Assembly: GCA_003991915.1 (NCBI GenBank)
Contig: RQTK01000516.1
Coordinates: 249,318-313,317, forward strand
Source of the DNA: Elysia chlorotica
Lineage: Eukaryota > Mollusca > Gastropoda > Plakobranchidae
Direction of reading: 5' to 3'
Length of the DNA: 64,000 bases
The notes below the pieces were generated by a model. That model had not been told where the DNA came from. It saw only the letters and a program-made list of their open reading frames with translations, and did no database searches. Position 1 is the first letter of the stretch; every line of letters begins with the position of its first letter. The translations under genes were made by a program, and so were the position numbers. Shown here piece by piece: positions 53,697 through 64,000 of this stretch.

Positions 53697-55524
53697 TTAT
53701 TGGGAGCACAACATAAATGGTACGTTTGTGTTAAATCATGCTATACTCTTTGCTCAACAAAACAAAATATTTAGTTGAACAGAATGTTTTGGAAACTATG
53801 AGTTAGAAGTTAGCAGTGATATTAAAACAAAAGCTCATTCACATTCTTTTCATATCAGGAGAGAAAAAAAATGTTATTCCACTAATCATAGAAACGTTTC
53901 ATAGCAGTACTCGCACGCATATAAAATAATGCCTAATTACTTTATAAGCTTAAGATGTTATTTAGTGAAATGAAAAAGGCTATGACATTCTTAAATAGAG
54001 CCACTTACTTGTTTTTCTAATAATCTACGCGTTCCATCGTCTTTCCTCCACCAAGCAAGGTAAAAACGCCAACACTAAAAAAAACATATCACTGCACTGC
54101 TACTAACAAAAATGATTCGATCATTCTTGTCCTCCTTATATTACCTTGCTCCATTTTGTTTTCAGCATTACCAGGAACGCTAGATAAAAACTACAAAATG
54201 CACTTACAAATGTCTCTTAAGTCATAATCCTGATCACAAAATATTGATATTTATTTTTGTTTTATGCTCTTGCTCTTTATTTATCTCCTTGACGGGATGA
54301 TAAGATGCTCATTTCCGACGCAATTATCATGGATTTGCTTCGCTGCATCGTCTTTTAATGACCAAGAAATTTAAAAGTGCCTGAGGAAATTTGATTTGAA
54401 CACAATCAAGTTTTGGGAAAATAAAAAGCAGCCATGGCAAAGGTGAGATTTTGATTTCCTTAATCAAACTCAGTAACTGCTGATACAAATTTGTTCAATG
54501 AATTTTATGTCATTTTTTATTTCAGTCTATTCGTATTTTTATGGTCAGTTCATTTATATAATTGTAAAGGCTATTTGATCATTTTTTTAGAATTTAAGCG
54601 CGAAACAATTGAACAACAAAGGTATCAATTATTGTGCGACTCCCCACACCGTTTCATTGAAAATAAAGTATTACATAAGCTAATCAGGGCATAAAAACTG
54701 ACCTGAGTAAAGTTATAAATACCCTAACCCGTATTAAAAATTAATATCATTGGGACTAGTCTTGTAAAATGGTACACAGAAACTCTCTAAAAATTATCTA
54801 AAGTGTTATCTTTTGCACTCTGTCCTGGGTTCCTCCTTCATTGTCACTTGAGTGTAAAATATTAAGCTGACACGAGCTAATAAAGCGAACCACAGGGTGA
54901 CGTGGTTATATTGCAAAGTTAATTTCTAAATGACTCAAGTCTAATTTGAAGTTATCCATTGGAATCTTTCAAATACTGGTAGGGCCTACTCATCTAGTTA
55001 TAGTACTTGTGGGTCTTCCATTTTCATTGATTTAGATTTACTGAGTAAGTGGAATTGAATTGATGTTTCATCATGCATTAAATGAAATAGGACAGTGATT
55101 TCTCCAACAGTTTTCAGTGTCATAGTGATTGCAGTGTAAAGTTATTTATATTCTATTATTTGAGCGCTTCTGTGCGATACCACTACATGTATTTAACATC
55201 GTTTCAAGTAATTTTATATGATATGATCAATCTTCTCAGTTTTGCACGTTAAGCCTTCATTGTGCCTTTGAGAATTTACATATTGTGGTGTTTCCGAATG
55301 CTGTTCAAGTTTTAAAAAATAAGTTATGATACTGCTCTCATCTTAATTCAAGTTTTCTATAATTGCACACTACGCAGGAAAGTGAAACAATTTTAGGTTC
55401 CTGTAAAAAAAAGAAAAATGTCATAATTATCTTAAATAGTAATGGTGATTAAATTGTATTCGCCTGACCTTTTTAACCACAACTCCCCCAATGTTCACAC
55501 GTCCATCCTTTAAGGGCCGAAGAT
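53697..55524. other. 5' flank of the SLC46-like gene
   Basis: AT-rich with no gene recognised. A 67-codon frame at 54491-54694 begins hydrophobically but has no support. Promoter elements cannot be placed. Confidence 0.5.
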
Positions 55525-56186
55525 ATGTCTGGCACCGCACCTTGGTGTGAGAGCGTGGGACCAGTTGACTCAATCGCCAGGCTGAACCCAGTTCCTACTC
55601 GCAGATTTTCCAATGACAGGAGAGGTCATTTTTTCTATCCTGGAAGTATCAACACCGACAACTACTACCACAGCGCAGTCACTGCTCCCGACGAAGAAGA
55701 ATCTCGGACTATCAGAGATTTACTCCTCAGCATGAGCTTGCAGACTCCATCCGCTTCTGTAGCTGGAGTCCCAGTGTACGATCCTTCTGGCAAGAGAGCA
55801 CCGCATAAAGCTGAGTTTTTCAGGAGCGAATCGCAGGTACCCGCCAGAAGCAGCTCGTGCCTGCTGCCCGGGCACAGGTCTACATCCGACCCGACCCTTG
55901 CACCTGACGCCCTGTGTCAGTACCAGGGATACGGATCGATCAGTAGTCCCCCAACGGTAGAGTTTCCCTCCACAATGTCCTCTGCAGTCAACAAGCCTTG
56001 TGGTACTAGTGCCGACGGCGGACATGACCCCGGAGGCGATGGTATTCAGAAGCTTCCCTTCTTCATGATCAGTTTAATTGTAATGTCTTTGGGTGTTTCC
56101 TCCAAGTTCCACTCCACTCTATTAGACCAATACGTGTATCAAAGATACGCCATCGACATCATCGGCAACGTTACTAATACAGCCAG
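55525..56186 (+). CDS. SLC46-like exon 1
   Basis: Residues 1-220. The first 175 residues are polar, rich in Ser, Pro and Gly, and presumably cytoplasmic. Helix 1 (about 177-199) begins LPFFMISLIVMSLGVSS. A sequon NVT follows near the end. Donor GTAAGG, phase 2. ATG 55525 is the first Met in frame. Confidence 0.85.
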
Positions 56187-59100
56187 GTAAGGTGAATATA
56201 CGATTAAACCTCTTGTTTTAAATTTGACGATACATTATTATGCCACTGGTTTTAAGTATATGTATAATTCTTCAAATTCAATTTCAATTGCCTATCGCAA
56301 TGTATTGTACCATCCATTTCTTTTAAGGATCATAATAATTGTTAGGACTAATCTTGTTAAGTTTTAATCTAAGTAAAAAAACCATCATGAAGTTTGTGTT
56401 CTTAGGTAATTATTAATATATTATTATCCCTATGTTATAGAATGAAGAGTATACGCGGTCCAAATCCTTTTCAATAGAAATACCCCAAATCTCTATATCT
56501 TTCTTTATTGCCATTCATTTGCCCTCAGCAAAATATATTTCTGAGTAGAAGGGGGTTAGCATTCGATTTAAATAAAGCTTTGCTTTACTTAGATTTCAAT
56601 GAAAATAGTAAGATTCGCTGTCATTAATTCTTCTATAGCTTAAAGAGGGGTAGTTAAAAGTTAGACAATAAATTATGATAACATTAGAGCTTATTATCTA
56701 CAGCAAGTTAGTTCCTTGTGGGGCGGCGGGGGTTTGTTTTATATTTTAAAAACCTTGAACAATGAAAGCAGTTTAAAACTTCAGGATTATCGAAGTCGTG
56801 GTGAGGTTTGTGTTGAAAAAAATTAATCACTAGAGGGTAATTCAATCGATTACTGCTACACATCTTTCCACTGTATTTCACACACTGTATTTTTTAGAAC
56901 CAAAACAGGGTGAAACAATGAGAACAAAACATTGAGAAGGCCTGCAATTTTAAAGTTTGATCTAAAGAAAAGAAGAAAAGTAAAGAAGAAGAAATACTCC
57001 TATTATGTATGTAATATGAACTGCTGTGCTGTGGCCTTAAATTAAAAAACAAAAGCCGATTTTGCATACTTGCCACTGTTTCAATTCCTCTGAGTTCTGG
57101 GTTATGTTTAGGGACCCATAGTTGATATTTAAACAACCAACTCCGCAAAATTCAAACGTGTAAACGCTCGAATCAGCAAGACTAGGAGGAAGACAATTCA
57201 CAATTTCATTTTTTTCAACTACATACTTGATTTTATAACCTCGTATAAAAACGGAATAACAAATACTTCACTATCCAGGACATCATTTGCAAGCAACCTC
57301 CGGGCTCCACTCGCTCTGTTATCGCGTTTGGGACCTTGCTGAAAGATAATTTCAAGTTATGATTCTCGGTCAAGCTGTTTCACCTATTGTAGCGAATTTC
57401 ATGAATAACCTAATCGATATACATATGTACCTGCAATCAGAACGGTATGCGTATATCTGTAAATCATCGAATACAGCTCTAGTTCTCAGTTTCAGTTGAG
57501 TCTATGGTTAGGGTTATAATCTCTCCCGAGATTTGATAGATTAGAATGATGTGCTTATGTTTTGCTGTTTAAGCAAATTAATACCGGCAATACCTAGCTT
57601 CATATCTTAGATCGTCGAACTGCCTGAGAAAAGGAGTATGGGCTGCCTATCATTAGCATCAAACAGAGAAGTCTAAAAACAGATTGATGCTTTTGAGAAA
57701 CAAAGATTTTCAGTATATTATTTGAGTTTACCGTGGAGGAGCCGTAGCCAACTATCACACCATGGCTATAGAGGGGAGGTCCGTTCTAATTAAACTCAAG
57801 TTACAGTTCTTCAACTATGCTATGAGTTATCAGAGGGACGCGTTATCAAAAGCTTAACAGTTTTAAGTTCAAATGGAAATTGTAATAAGGCCTAAAATTA
57901 TTGATTTCTCTCCGTATTTAGAAAAAAAAAAAACAAGTACAGTAAAAAAAATTGGATCTACTACAACACAGTGGACAGAAAATGTTGGCCATGTATTATG
58001 ATCAACTAAACTGTAACTATAATCCTTACCGCAGTTGCCTCATTAGTTTCTGGACGACAGATATTGTCAACTTGCATGGAGATTTTTACATAATTATAGA
58101 TACAAAACATAGCATGTTGTATGTGTATGATAACTTGATAAGGGTTCAAATTAATGTGTGAGAGGATGACGCTGCAGTTGGCAAAACGCGTGGCTTTTAA
58201 TCAGATTCAGATGCCCCGAATTGCGTTACAAGATCAGACCGCCTCATTCTCTACCAGTAGGACTGGTCTCATGATTAATTATTACTGTTATGACCGACAG
58301 AGACAAACATTCCCGATAAAATTATGTCTTTGATCGCTAATCTAGGACGTAGCTGTGCTGTGTGGCCGGATAATTAGCTTAATTCTAACCAACTAGATTT
58401 TCGTTCTATAATTTCATATGCTTAGGAAAGCCAGAGATTCAAAAGACTGGGATTATATTATAGGATCAACTCCAAACACCCATAATTATTGTTGATAGAG
58501 AAACCTTATTTAAACACACACCTCTTCCCTAAAAGGGAAAGAAAGGCTAGTCAAAGATTGCCCCTGAAAGGAAATAATTTTCAAATTAGAAGTTTTAGAG
58601 GAAGTGTGACTGCAAACTTAATGATGTTATTGAATTTCCTAAACATAGAAAAACTGACAAAACAGAAATGTCTGAAATTATGGATGCTTATTAAATTTAG
58701 CGAAAGTAATTGTGTTAGCATTGCATAAAATGATGGTTTTAGGGAAGAGGTATGTGTTTAAATAAGGTTTCTCTATCAACAATAATTATGGGTGTTTGGA
58801 GTTGATCCTATAATATAATCCCCCTTTTGGTGGGGGGTTTTAGGGGGTTGGGGGTGGGAAGGGGGTAAAATTTGAACTACCTGAGCTACTGGTGCTTACT
58901 AAATGTCTGCTCTTTAATTTTTATTTTGTTTTTGTTTTTTGTTGTTGTTTTTTTTTAACTGGGAGGGGGCGGTACCATTGAACACCGCCAATGGCACCCG
59001 ACAGCCAAACACACCTACATTAGAGTAGAAAAGGGCGTGTAACTTGTAATAATGTTGATCTTGTTATGATTGAGAGGAAGGTTCCGACTAAGAATGGTTC

Positions 59101-62100
59101 CGTTGCAAACAGTCATAGATCTACTCACTGTCCACAGCGATCCGTGCTTCAAAGACTCGCAGGATAACGACACACAGGCATCGCTAGTCAGGCAAGTCCA
59201 AGACGCGTCGTCTCAAAAGCTGCTTTACTTCGATCTGACTCTCTACGGTCTAGGGATCCCGTCATGCATTGTACTTGGAATGCTTTCCAGGTCACGTATT
59301 TTCTCCTGTAACATAATCCACTCTTTCACCCACTGCCTTTCTATCTTGTTTTTTAATTGATAGAATACATTCTTTGATTATTTTACGCCATATAGGGAAA
59401 GAGCAGGGGTACCAAGCTTCCCTCAACAACCTAAGACCCTGCAAAAGGTAATAATTTAGACTAAAACATTCGTATGCGTGTGGCAATTTTGATTTATTTT
59501 TTGTTCACAATAACGACAAAAAATCGATGGACATACTGAGCAAAAATCATTCGTTACTTTTTTTTCGTCTTTCTTTTCTCTTCTTCTTTGATTATTTTAC
59601 GCCATATAAAAATTATGTTTTCCGAAACCCTTCACTGAGGAGGAGGTAGCTTTTTTTTCTAAACAATTACTTTTCGCTTAGGGTTTTAGTGCGAGTTTTT
59701 TTTTTTTTGTGAATTGTACATCTTTATTAAGCTGCTCCGAAGCTTCGCAGAAGGGAAAGTGGGTGTTTTTTTCAGGCAAGAGCCCAGATGCTAACGTTTG
59801 GTAGTTTGTTTAACGGGTAGCCACATTTCTTTGTTTTTCGAATAATGTAAAAGATCAAATATAGCTTGAAATGACGCTTTGTATCTGTTGTTTTTCATGC
59901 TTGACGATTCCGTATCGCCTAATAATAACATACCTAATTAAAGAAAAAAAAGTATTGTATATATGGAATGCTATTGTTTTATATGTGCGCCAATCTAACT
60001 CTGATCCAGCATAGAAAGCTTTTGTACATAATATTACATTATTGATCTTGTTCAATTTCGAATTCCATATAAATCTTATTGAAACCCCAATTCCATTTTC
60101 TTGGAAACTGCAGATCCATCAGCCGCAAACTGCAGCTGTTTATACCGTTATTTGGGTACAACGTCAAGACTGCAGGGATGGTGGCGCTCATTTACCTCGA
60201 CGTTGATATCAATTGGTTTTATCTGCCCTTTGCTGTAGAGGGACTGTCTGGGAACGTGAGTGTCTCTTTCTTTGTTTCTTTCATTTTTTCTTCCTTCTAA
60301 AACTTGTTAGCTTTTTTCCTTCATCACATATACACCATTCCGCGATTGCCATTCAGTTCTGCTAACAAAATGGGTGTAAAATATTCAACTGCCTTTATAG
60401 ATGAAGTAACAAAACATGAAATTGGATATATTTATATGCTCGTAAAAGCACCCAAAAATCGACAAATTATTCAATCAAAGATGTGTTGCTGTTGTGTTTT
60501 TTTTTTTGTTGTTGTTTGTTTTTGCATGTTTCTGCCAGTTCTTTGTATAAACTATTTTTAAGAAGTAAAACTCTTAATTTCCAGTTTGTGGGCGTCCTGC
60601 TTGGATTGTTCCTGTACACTTCTGACATTTCTGGCAGGAGCAGGAGTAGAACCACAGCGATGGTGATATTAGAGGGCGTGAGAGGGAGCACTTCAGCAGC
60701 ACTAAACATTGCTGCCGGTGAATTGATTGAATACTCCGGCTTCGAGCTCCCTGCTTGGATCTCCATGGCATTCTCGGCTGCTGCGTATGTTGCCAAAATA
60801 AGTTGTCTTTGAGAGGGTGGAATGCAGTGTACCTAGACGTATTCTGTATCGTTACAGTAAAGATATTTCCACAATGTGTAAATGCAGGTTCATTCATCCA
60901 TGGAGTGGCGTACCGGTGTGGGCTTTGGTAATCATGTCCCTCCACATCTCTATGTTCAGCAACAAGTCGATGCCTTTGCCTCATCCGATCGATATTCCAT
61001 GCCGTGTTCAGATCTGTTCTCTCTGTTTGCGGCTCGCTCTCTTGTCGTTCATTTGTCCAGTTGCAATATGTTGTGGTTTAACGCGTGTTAGAGTCGGTAT
61101 TAATCAACCCAAAAAGGGGGGAGGATACAAATGGCCAGAAACTAATTCTTTTGCGATGGGGCACGATTTATTGGAGAACCATCTGCCCTGCCCTGGCTTT
61201 CCGTTTTGTTTTTGTTTTGTTTTTTTTTGTTTTTTTAAAGATCATCATAAATATTTGAACCTTTGAAATGTATGGCAATATACCCCGTATATGCCCGTAC
61301 GTCTTGGTTAAAAAAAAAACAAAAAAAAAAACAAAAAACAAACAAACAAACAAACAAACAAACAAACAAAAAATCATGCTCAAGGGGCGTGGATTGTAGC
61401 AAAAGATAGTGAAAATTAGACAGAACTGCGTAGTCTGTCAATGACCTCAAACTACGGAAACAATGTAGCCCTTACGTCTTGGCTACATATTATAATGTTA
61501 TGTAAGCGTTGGCAAATTTTATTTGTTTTTTTTTATGTTGTTGTTTGGTTGTTTGTTGTGTGTGTGCTTTTGTGTATTTGTTAATTTATGTTGTTGTTTT
61601 TTTTTACCTTGCAGTGACACCATGGTTAAGATGGCCAATTTAGTCTGAAAATAAATGTACCATTATATAAAATATACAAAATATATTCATATATTTTGAC
61701 TTTCTCAAGAGTTAAGTTATTTTCATTCGCCGCTATATATTCAATATCATTGATTTTTTCCTGTTTCCAACAGTCTCATGTTAATCCTCGCACTCCCTAA
61801 ACGAAAGCCACAAACGGTGGCGCATGCGGCAAGTGACAAAAAGTCAAGCCTCCCGATCGATGGCGAGGATCGTGGATGCTGCAGAAAATACATCTCAGTG
61901 TTTCTATTTCCTGCTGGGACCTTCAGCGATCGGAATGTCAAGAAAATGTTCAGATCTGGTCTCATGGCTGCTTTTTTGTTGCTCGTCACATATTTGGGCA
62001 TTAAAAAGGTGAGTGTTCATTACACCCAACGTCAACAACTAGGCTTTCTCATAAATGGGTTCAAAGACGAACCTCTAACAATTGCACGTGCTGCCAAATA

Positions 62101-63406
62101 AAAACTGCCATTTGATGACACCGCCCCCGCTGGAAGGGGAAAGCTGATCTGATCGACTTCGGACCTCCCTATAATAAGACACTATCAGTATCGCTTGAGA
62201 CACCCCCCCCCACACACACACACACACTCACGCGCACAGTGAACGTAAAATAATGTCCATGCCCTTCCGGGTGGTTTTAGCTGGACTCAGGAAATTACTC
62301 GATCGAAGAAAATGAAGAAGACCCTACTAAATGCATTGAATTTGTAACTTTTTTGTAAGAGAGAATATACCTCCGATTTAACGCATCTGAACTTCCCTTC
62401 GGAGATCATACTCAGTGCATCAAATTTATAATTTCTTTTTGTAAGAGAGAATAACGTATTCTAGATTCCCAAGGACAGACACTGGTCTCAAGAAGACTTA
62501 AGAAATCTGATAAATACTTTGTGTGCTGACACCTACCGACAGAGCGGGGATAACTGAACTCTTCTTTTTGGCTGTCACATTATAATGACCGAAAAAAACC
62601 ATAGGGAATTGATGTGCCACAGCATTTGCAGCTTTAACCATTTGGGTTGTATTTTTCGGTGCTACTTTTGCCATTTTCTGTTACAGTTTTACTACTTTCA
62701 AGCAAAACTTTCCACGGGGACATGTTTACTCTCAGGTCTCAAGGAAGATACTGCTATACTTTTTTTGTTTTTGTTTATCTTTCTTGAGATCTAGGAATAG
62801 GTGCTCCTAGAGTGGGTTATACGAGACTCCGACTCCGCTGTTCACATTGATACTGACGTTGGCTCAATAGGGAAAATACAACAGCCAGAGCGGGGCCCGC
62901 ACCTGCGATCTTCCTACTAGAAATCTTGATCCGAGAAAGCGAAGTTCTCTCCTAGGAGTTAAATAGTTCCTTTAAAGCAACAGGACCCCAGACAGCATAC
63001 TGGCCCACCAGTAGGGAAACTCGCGGCTGCTAGTGCGGGGCCCGAAACCCGGACCTTCTGGATAAGAAGCCGAGGCTCTAATTCCAGCGCTAGCTACCCC
63101 TCTCCTTCCCTCCCCCAACCCCCAGAAGCGACCCCTATATCCCCTCCTTTTTTCTTCTTTTTTTTAAATTTTTATTATAGGTGCAGTCGCTATACCTCAT
63201 GAATGAGCCCATATGTTGGTCTTCGTCTTTGATTGGTTGGTTTTCATTTGCTGGTGACCTGAGCTCCAACCTCTTCACAATTTTTCTCGGCCCGCTTCTC
63301 ATTCGATGTCTCCCAGGGATGATTGTCGGGGTGTTCGGCTTGCTCTCGTTCGCCGGGGGGTGTATATTCCTGGCCTTAGCCACCACGGGATATGAGCTTT
63401 TCTTCC
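55525..63406 (+). CDS. SLC46-family transporter (proton-coupled folate transporter-like), 3' end outside the window
   Basis: Exons: 55525-56186, 59093-59290 (the acceptor may instead give 59075), 60114-60255, 60585-60784, 61774-62008 and 63181-63406, in frame for 554 residues so far. The layout follows SLC46 membrane carriers of the major facilitator superfamily: helix 1 ending LLDQYVYQRYA, an extracellular loop, a helix 2-3 loop, YTSDISGRSRSRTTAMVILE (matching the TSxxxRTxRM stretch of the family), a long central loop, then EPICWSSSLIGW (matching PLCWDSxLIGY). Relatives carry folates, heme or lysosomal catabolites; the substrate here is not predictable. Unusual points: a 175-residue Ser/Pro-rich N-terminal tail before helix 1, and a degenerate helix 2-3 motif (LSRSISRK for YSDRxGRR). 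Helices 10-12 should lie downstream of the window. Confidence 0.82.
56187..59092 (+). other. SLC46-like intron 1
   Basis: Largely AT-rich without recognised genes. It contains the inverted-repeat element at 58449-58821 and a G-rich stretch near 58830-58865. Confidence 0.6.
58449..58821. mobile_element. Short element with 85-base near-perfect terminal inverted repeats
   Basis: 58449-58534 and 58737-58821 are reverse complements with about one mismatch, around a ~200 base unique core. It is non-coding and MITE-like. The near-identity of the ends suggests recent origin. Target-site duplication not resolved. Confidence 0.85.
59093..59290 (+). CDS. SLC46-like exon 2
   Basis: Residues 221-286: an extracellular loop with HSDPCFKDSQDNDTQAS (one sequon, NDT), then helix 2 (YGLGIPSCIVLGML). 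Two in-frame acceptors exist (after 59074 or 59092). Donor GTCACG is weak, phase 2. Confidence 0.78.
60114..60255 (+). CDS. SLC46-like exon 3
   Basis: Residues 287-334. SRKLQLFIPLFGYNVKTAGM is followed by helix 3-4 sequence ending VEGLSGN. Acceptor CTGCAG, donor GTGAGT. Confidence 0.85.
60585..60784 (+). CDS. SLC46-like exon 4
   Basis: Residues 335-400, helices 4-6, with YTSDISGRSRSRTTAM. Acceptor TTCCAG, donor GTATGT, phase 2. Confidence 0.88.
60785..61773 (+). other. SLC46-like intron 4, nothing recognised
   Basis: AT-rich intron with an A-rich (AAAC)n stretch near 61310-61372. A 149-codon frame at 60817-61266 has no family features and no splice support. Confidence 0.55.
61774..62008 (+). 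CDS. SLC46-like exon 5
   Basis: Residues 401-479: the end of helix 6 (LMLILALPKR), a polar central loop, then helix 7 (LMAAFLLLVTYLGIKK). Acceptor CAACAG, donor GTGAGT. Confidence 0.87.
62840..62945 (-). repeat. tRNA-derived SINE copy
   Basis: Shows the family's conserved order on the plus strand: a CAATAGGGAAAATACAACAGC leader, a B-box complement (degraded) and a GATCCGAG stretch. Confidence 0.5.
62993..63100 (-). repeat. tRNA-derived SINE copy
   Basis: Plus strand: CCACCAGTAGGGAAACTCG, then CCCGAAACCCGGACCTTCTG, then an A-box complement (AATTCCAGCGCTAGCTA). The best preserved head of the family in this window. Confidence 0.6.
63181..63406 (+). CDS. SLC46-like exon 6, last one seen
   Basis: Residues 480-554, helices 8-9, beginning VQSLYLMNEPICWSSSLIGW and ending TTGYELFF. 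Donor GTGAGC after 63406; GTATAC after 63414 is an alternative. The rest of the gene is beyond the window. Confidence 0.8.
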
Positions 63407-64000
63407 GTGAGCAAGTATACACTAAAAATATAGGCTCCAAATGTTATATAATTTTATACATGAACATGTGTTGTTCAGATCTCAGTGCGAATAGTCCACA
63501 TGCAGCATTATATTCGTATACTGCAATCCCAATGAAATCTTGACCAACTTTTGTATCTATTAAAAAAAAACGTTTGTACTATCAAAAAATTATAAAGAAT
63601 GTTTTCTCTTAGTTAAAAAAGTAAACACCTGTATCTTTTTGAGGACTAAATACATCCTGATTTATTTTGAATTTATGTTGTTGCGCACATCACTTTGACA
63701 TACACCATACGCCTATCTACTAGAATCCGGTATAAGATTAATATATTTGTTTCTTTAGAAGTAAACATACTTATTCGTCAATGTTTTTACGCAGCTGTTT
63801 AAAGAAAAAATGTTATGGCATTCCTTCGCCTTCTACATCATATTTCACGTGGACAACCCCTTAAATCATAGCAACCTATGGGAACGTCTGAACAGGCATT
63901 TTGTTATCGTGGAAGTAGAACTATGCAAAACAGAAGAGTGTTGGCCCCATCATTTTTAACGTTGGTTCTGAAGAAAAAAGTATATTGAGAATCAAGTTTA
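63407..64000 (+). other. SLC46-like intron 6, cut by the window end
   Basis: No further SLC46 exon recognised before the window ends. Confidence 0.6.

Larger units (their letters stand above)
62009..63180 (+). other. SLC46-like intron 5
   Basis: Contains an AC repeat near 62205-62227 and two SINE copies (62840-62945, 62993-63100). No coding segment recognised. Confidence 0.6.

Noticed and set aside
54491-54694. Hydrophobic-start 67-codon frame
   Set aside because: No signal cleavage site, splice support or recognisable family.
60817-61266. 149-codon plus-strand frame between SLC46-like exons 4 and 5
   Set aside because: It overlaps the intron that the in-frame exon join requires, and has no family similarity.
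63795-63959. Open frame after a TTTACGCAG acceptor near the window end
   Set aside because: It ends in a stop and does not resemble SLC46 helices 10-12; the real next exon is probably outside the window.

Overview
The window looks like nuclear DNA from an animal, most probably a mollusc and perhaps a gastropod. It is AT-rich. Its genes are split by many GT-AG introns of 0.3-4.6 kb. Non-LTR retrotransposon debris, tRNA-derived SINEs and long microsatellites lie between the exons. The phylum is inferred from protein similarity and repeat style; no marker gene fixes it. I found no rRNA or CRISPR array.

Three protein genes can be reconstructed exon by exon. (1) Bases 1361-17431, plus strand: a complete 10-exon, 554-residue SLC22-type transporter (organic cation/anion/carnitine family). 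Its third exon lies in a tandemly duplicated ~1 kb block, so two almost identical copies of that exon exist. (2) Bases 20890-45367, minus strand: CYFIP (Sra-1/PIR121), the Rac1-binding subunit of the WAVE regulatory complex, with 29 coding exon positions and 1259 residues. (3) Bases 55525 to beyond 63406, plus strand: an SLC46-type transporter (proton-coupled folate transporter family) whose 3' part lies outside the window. Genes 1 and 2 are tail to tail; genes 2 and 3 are head to head across about 10 kb of repeat-rich DNA.

Two features of CYFIP stand out. Exon 4 exists as two tandem, intact, diverged versions (43305-43486 and 42730-42911). Both are 182 nt with identical splice phases and 72% protein identity, so they must be used one at a time. 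They encode the segment that matches human residues 130-190, which includes positions whose mutation is reported to disturb the Rac1 A site. Separately, exon 28 is cut by a ~280 bp inversion bounded by a 25-base inverted repeat. Its first 87 nt lie on the plus strand and the remaining 61 nt on the minus strand, and the two pieces add up to exactly the expected in-frame exon. This is either a real disrupting allele or an assembly fault.

Region by region: 1-1360 is upstream sequence without a gene. 1361-17431 is the SLC22 gene, with two retrotransposon fragments and a long hairpin in its introns. 17441-20889 is gene-free, probably including the CYFIP 3' UTR. 20890-45411 is CYFIP, with an inverted-repeat element, a rearranged retrotransposon and SINEs in its introns. 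45412-55524 is intergenic, with a cluster of AGATCT/TCTAGA motifs, minisatellites, a 44-unit ATC repeat, GTT and AGAC repeats, G and C tracts, and one weak candidate for a small secreted protein. 55525-63406 is the SLC46-like gene, with a near-perfect terminal-inverted-repeat element in intron 1. The three genes show no sign of a shared pathway.
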